Shown piece after piece: positions 61,042 to 64,000 of a stretch of DNA of 64,000 nucleotides (the first letter of the stretch is position 1; each line of letters begins with the position of its first letter). The position numbers and the translations under genes are program-made. The notes beneath the pieces are model-generated. The model was not told the origin of the DNA, ran no database searches, and worked only from the letters and a program-made list of their open reading frames with translations. The DNA comes from a virus. The stretch is from IMG/VR virus record IMGVR_UViG_3300033571_009591, positions 1-64,000 of that record. One strand, 5' to 3'.

Positions 61042-64000
61042 GTGCTATTTATTGGTCGTAGTGGCGATGAGATCCTATTTTCCGCAGGGGAATTAGCAGT
61101 AGTTGTCGACGAGAAAAGAAAATTAGTTTCTTCCGTAGGTAGTTCAGAGGTTCTAGTTGCCTCTTTTACTCCCTTTGGCGACCAAACAGCACCAGACTCT
61201 GTACCCTTTGAGTTAGCAGTAGCTGCTACAACAGACTTAGATGTCAAGGTTTTTTCAAATAATGACCGTCTTTATACAATCCCAAAAGCAGTTCAGGCAG
61301 AAGCAAAGCGTGCTTTAGAGTGGCGCAAAAAAGAAAAACGTGGCGGAACACCTGTTGGTTTAAACACTGCTCGTACTCTTGCTAAAGGTGGACAAATTGG
61401 AATCCGCAAGGTTCGCCACATTGCTAAGTACTTTCCACGCCATCAGGTAGATAAAAAAGGTAAGGGCTACGAGCCTGGAGAATCTAACTACCCATCAAAT
61501 GGTCGTATCGCTTGGGCACTATGGGGTGGAGATGCTGCAGAGCGTTGGGCATCAGCAATTGTTGACCGTGAAAATAAAAAGGCTCAGTCAAACTCAATTA
61601 CTGCCTCCTACAACCACATTATGGGCGGCTACGAGAGCCCAGGTCGAATTGAGTTCGATGCGTTTATAGAGTCAGAAACACTTCCTATAGAGAGTGCTCC
61701 TCAGTTTTATATCCGAATCCGTTTGGACTCTGGAAAAGTTGACCGTATCTATAAAGTAATTCCAGATGGTGCTTGTTTTGTTTGGGATGACGGTATGTGG
61801 GAAGATTTAGGAAATGTAAATCACGATTTTGAAACATACGATCGTTCATTAGATGACCCGTATGACAGAACTGTAAAGATGCATGTACCTGTAGATGTTC
61901 AAACATCGATCATTCTTTGCGGAATGTTTGACTCTAACCCATTTGAACCAGTATCAATCTCTCAACTAGCCCCTGAAGAGGCTCAACTCTTTGTTGACCA
62001 AGTCAGCGGTGTTGACTGGGGTCTTATTGATGCAGTCTTGTTTGATAATACTGACAACTATGTAAGTTTTGAAGATTACTCAGGCAGTTCAATCACCGCA
62101 GCCGCTCCTGAAAAGGGAGACTCTGTAACTTTAAAGTCTACTATTACAGACCAAGATGGAAACTACACACCAGAAGAGCGCTCATCTAAGGCTCGGGGTC
62201 AGGTTCGTAATAAGAATGGCGAGTTTGCTAAATCTGGTGGCCGTGTAGTTATTGGTGGAAATGCTAAATACTCAGGAACAGTTGAATCTGCAAACTCAGA
62301 TACACAAACATTAAAAATTAAACTTGATAACGGAACATTTGTAGATGTTCCAGGAAACACAACAGAACCTGCAGATACTTTTAAACCTATGCCTCAAGTT
62401 CAATCAGCATCTTCTACCAAACAACTTACCCGTAATATTTTAGGACAACCTCGCACACCTATTGATAGCCCTGTTGCAAACATGCCTAATAAGCTCCCGC
62501 AACTAAGAAGCAATCAAGTAAGTACAATTCTTGCTGACTTCTCTCCTTGGGCTACTGATGCTAGAACAGCTAAATTATCTACTGGTATTGGCTCTAAGGG
62601 CGCTAATGAAGACGCCGAGGTTGCTCGGATAGTAGCGAATAGTAAGGCACCTAATGCTTACAATGACCCATCACTCCGTGCGTTTTTAGAAAAGAGTACA
62701 AAAGCACCAAATGGAGAAACAATTTATCCAAATTCTATTTGGTATCGCCCAGACATATTTGGAGTTAAGCCAGGGGATGTAGATAAGTACAAGGCAACTA
62801 GAGACTTAACCCCATCTCCAGGAAAAAATCCTGCAAATTGGCTACAACAAAAACCTAAAGGATTCACATCTGCAGCAGAGTCAGCTTCACAGACTAAAGA
62901 ACTTACTCCAGATACTTCAGATGTTCCACCAATTTATATGGCCATCGTTTCTCCTGATGATCCTCAGGCAGTTATGGATTTAGTTTCTTTAATACCTGTA
63001 TCAACAACTTCTACTAAACCTATGACATTTATTCGTAAGCCTGGCAAGTGGGAAAAAAACGAACAAGTTCTTAATGACCTAAATAGTCCTACACCCCCAC
63101 CAGTTGTTGTATTAGATGATGAAACACTAGCGACTGTTCTAGAGCAGGTTGATTCAATAGAACCAATGACATCTTCTGGATACGATGAATCAGATATGAA
63201 GATTGTTGCTGTAATGATTGCGGCAGGCGGGGCTGACAGAAATAAAGGAAACGCTGAGGAGTTACGTCAGTATTGGCTAACTGGTAAAGGCGCGGCAAAG
63301 ATTCGTTGGGGAACTGGTGGAGATTGGACACGATGCGTTCGTCAGCTCTCCAAATATATGGGCCCTCGAGCAAAAGGCTATTGCGCACTTCGTCACAAGG
63401 AAGCGACTGGTCTTTGGACTGGCGATAGCAAACACAGACAACTTTTTGGGAAGAAAGGCAGAGCTAAAAACACATTTAGCAGCGACTTCATTGTCTCTTC
63501 AGAAGCAGTAATTGCTTCAGCAACTATTAGAGCAAGAGCAGAAGATGCTCGAATAAGAGTATTCGGTGAACAACCTATCTCAGAAAATAAGGGCGCAAGT
63601 TTCTTTATCCCTCTGGTAATTCCAGAAGGAATTGAGTCAGGAGATGGTCGCAAGTTTGATGCTGGCGCAATTACTATTCGCGACCTTCCTCTCCCATTTC
63701 TATGGCAAATCAAGACTGGTGAAGGCCATTCAGGATCAGTTGTAGTTGGAACAATTACAAAGATGGAAAGAGTCGAAAACGGTATTGGAAATGCTTATGG
63801 GCATTTTGATACTGGAGAGTATGGAAAAGAAGCGGAAAGATTGGTTCGTGGAGGCTTCATTCGTGGAGTGTCTGCTGACCTAGATATGTTCGAAGCAAAA
63901 GAACATGAGAATGCTGCTAAAGATGATGCTGACGGCAAAGTTGGAGCAGGTAAAATGAAGATAACAAAGGCAAGAGTTATGGCTGTAACCCTTGTACCAA
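61042..64000 (+). CDS. Prohead-protease fusion protein (3' end outside window)
   Basis: Open frame from GTG 61042 (ACGGAG upstream) through the window end, at least 986 residues. After about 700 residues of mixed domains come IRWGTGGDWTRCVRQLSKYM, GPRAKGYCALRHKEATG, then an HK97-type prohead protease: AGAITIRDLPLPFLWQ, GHSGSVVVGTITKMER, RGGFIRGVSADLDMFE. The His in EGHSG and Ser in VSAD fit the catalytic pair. The protease matures the capsid; the N-terminal fusion is unusual but seen in actinophages. Confidence 0.85.
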   Translation, partial: MLFIGRSGDEILFSAGELAVVVDEKRKLVSSVGSSEVLVASFTPFGDQTAPDSVPFELAVAATTDLDVKVFSNNDRLYTIPKAVQAEAKRALEWRKKEKRGGTPVGLNTARTLAKGGQIGIRKVRHIAKYFPRHQVDKKGKGYEPGESNYPSNGRIAWALWGGDAAERWASAIVDRENKKAQSNSITASYNHIMGGYESPGRIEFDAFIESETLPIESAPQFYIRIRLDSGKVDRIYKVIPDGACFVWDDGMWEDLGNVNHDFETYDRSLDDPYDRTVKMHVPVDVQTSIILCGMFDSNPFEPVSISQLAPEEAQLFVDQVSGVDWGLIDAVLFDNTDNYVSFEDYSGSSITAAAPEKGDSVTLKSTITDQDGNYTPEERSSKARGQVRNKNGEFAKSGGRVVIGGNAKYSGTVESANSDTQTLKIKLDNGTFVDVPGNTTEPADTFKPMPQVQSASSTKQLTRNILGQPRTPIDSPVANMPNKLPQLRSNQVSTILADFSPWATDARTAKLSTGIGSKGANEDAEVARIVANSKAPNAYNDPSLRAFLEKSTKAPNGETIYPNSIWYRPDIFGVKPGDVDKYKATRDLTPSPGKNPANWLQQKPKGFTSAAESASQTKELTPDTSDVPPIYMAIVSPDDPQAVMDLVSLIPVSTTSTKPMTFIRKPGKWEKNEQVLNDLNSPTPPPVVVLDDETLATVLEQVDSIEPMTSSGYDESDMKIVAVMIAAGGADRNKGNAEELRQYWLTGKGAAKIRWGTGGDWTRCVRQLSKYMGPRAKGYCALRHKEATGLWTGDSKHRQLFGKKGRAKNTFSSDFIVSSEAVIASATIRARAEDARIRVFGEQPISENKGASFFIPLVIPEGIESGDGRKFDAGAITIRDLPLPFLWQIKTGEGHSGSVVVGTITKMERVENGIGNAYGHFDTGEYGKEAERLVRGGFIRGVSADLDMFEAKEHENAAKDDADGKVGAGKMKITKARVMAVTLVP

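Overview
The window looks like about two-thirds of a tailed actinobacteriophage genome of low G+C. The evidence for phage is a portal gene (49.9 kb), virion-assembly genes to the right end including a prohead-protease domain, two sets of lysis genes, serine recombinase, HNH genes, a tRNA and more than 100 short, tightly packed, often overlapping genes. The evidence for an actinobacterial host is a WhiB-type Fe-S regulator, DUF3039 and DUF7455 proteins, a B12-dependent (class II) ribonucleotide reductase, PnuC-like and DUF1360 membrane proteins and apparently leaderless promoters. A low-G+C freshwater actinobacterium would fit, but that is inference. Products below come from reading protein motifs, without database searches.

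Layout. (A) 1-18.0 kb, mostly minus strand: a secreted PA14/coiled-coil repeat protein cut by the window edge, a serine recombinase, zinc-ribbon microproteins, a DNA methyltransferase, sugar/surface genes (cytidylyltransferase, sugar-isomerase cupin, beta-propeller glycosidase-like protein, SAM methyltransferase), a Mom-like DNA-modification enzyme (plus strand), tRNA-Arg(UCU), thioredoxin, WhiB, class II RNR with an HNH gene beside it, and a CHAP endolysin. (B) 18.0-18.4 kb: an AT-rich divergent control region. (C) 18.4-47.8 kb: mostly plus-strand accessory/early genes, most with their own TTGACA-N16-18-TATACT-like promoter, an AAGGGGAAA ribosome site and often a GAAA-loop terminator. Notable members are a MoxR ATPase with a VWA/HExxH partner, a proteasome-like Ntn hydrolase, a secreted subtilase, a tyrosine-phosphatase-like protein, an ART-like protein and a second lysis cassette (transglycosylase, peptidoglycan-binding protein, holin-like protein). 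(D) 47.8-48.4 kb: a second control region with inverted-repeat operators. (E) 48.4-64 kb: virion operon with HTH packaging-type protein, DUF1360, portal, a Cys-rich protein, a 2359-residue giant protein ending in a kinase-like domain, and a prohead-protease fusion that leaves the window. No large terminase is visible.

The features no family explains lie mainly in region C. A 15-bp sequence, AGCAAAAAGTAAAAA, occurs 18 times exactly and about nine more times with changes, only between 20.3 and 48.3 kb. It is often spaced 22-38 bp from a second repeat, AACTACAAACAACTT. Region C also holds a candidate 88-nt small RNA with its own promoter and terminator (39385-39472), a strong pseudoknot after the MoxR gene (28783-28858), a promoter running straight into a terminator (38311-38378), and TGTGA-N6-TCACA sites of Crp/GlxR type. 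In region A a cluster of genes has a -10 hexamer exactly 6 bp before the ATG, suggesting leaderless mRNAs.
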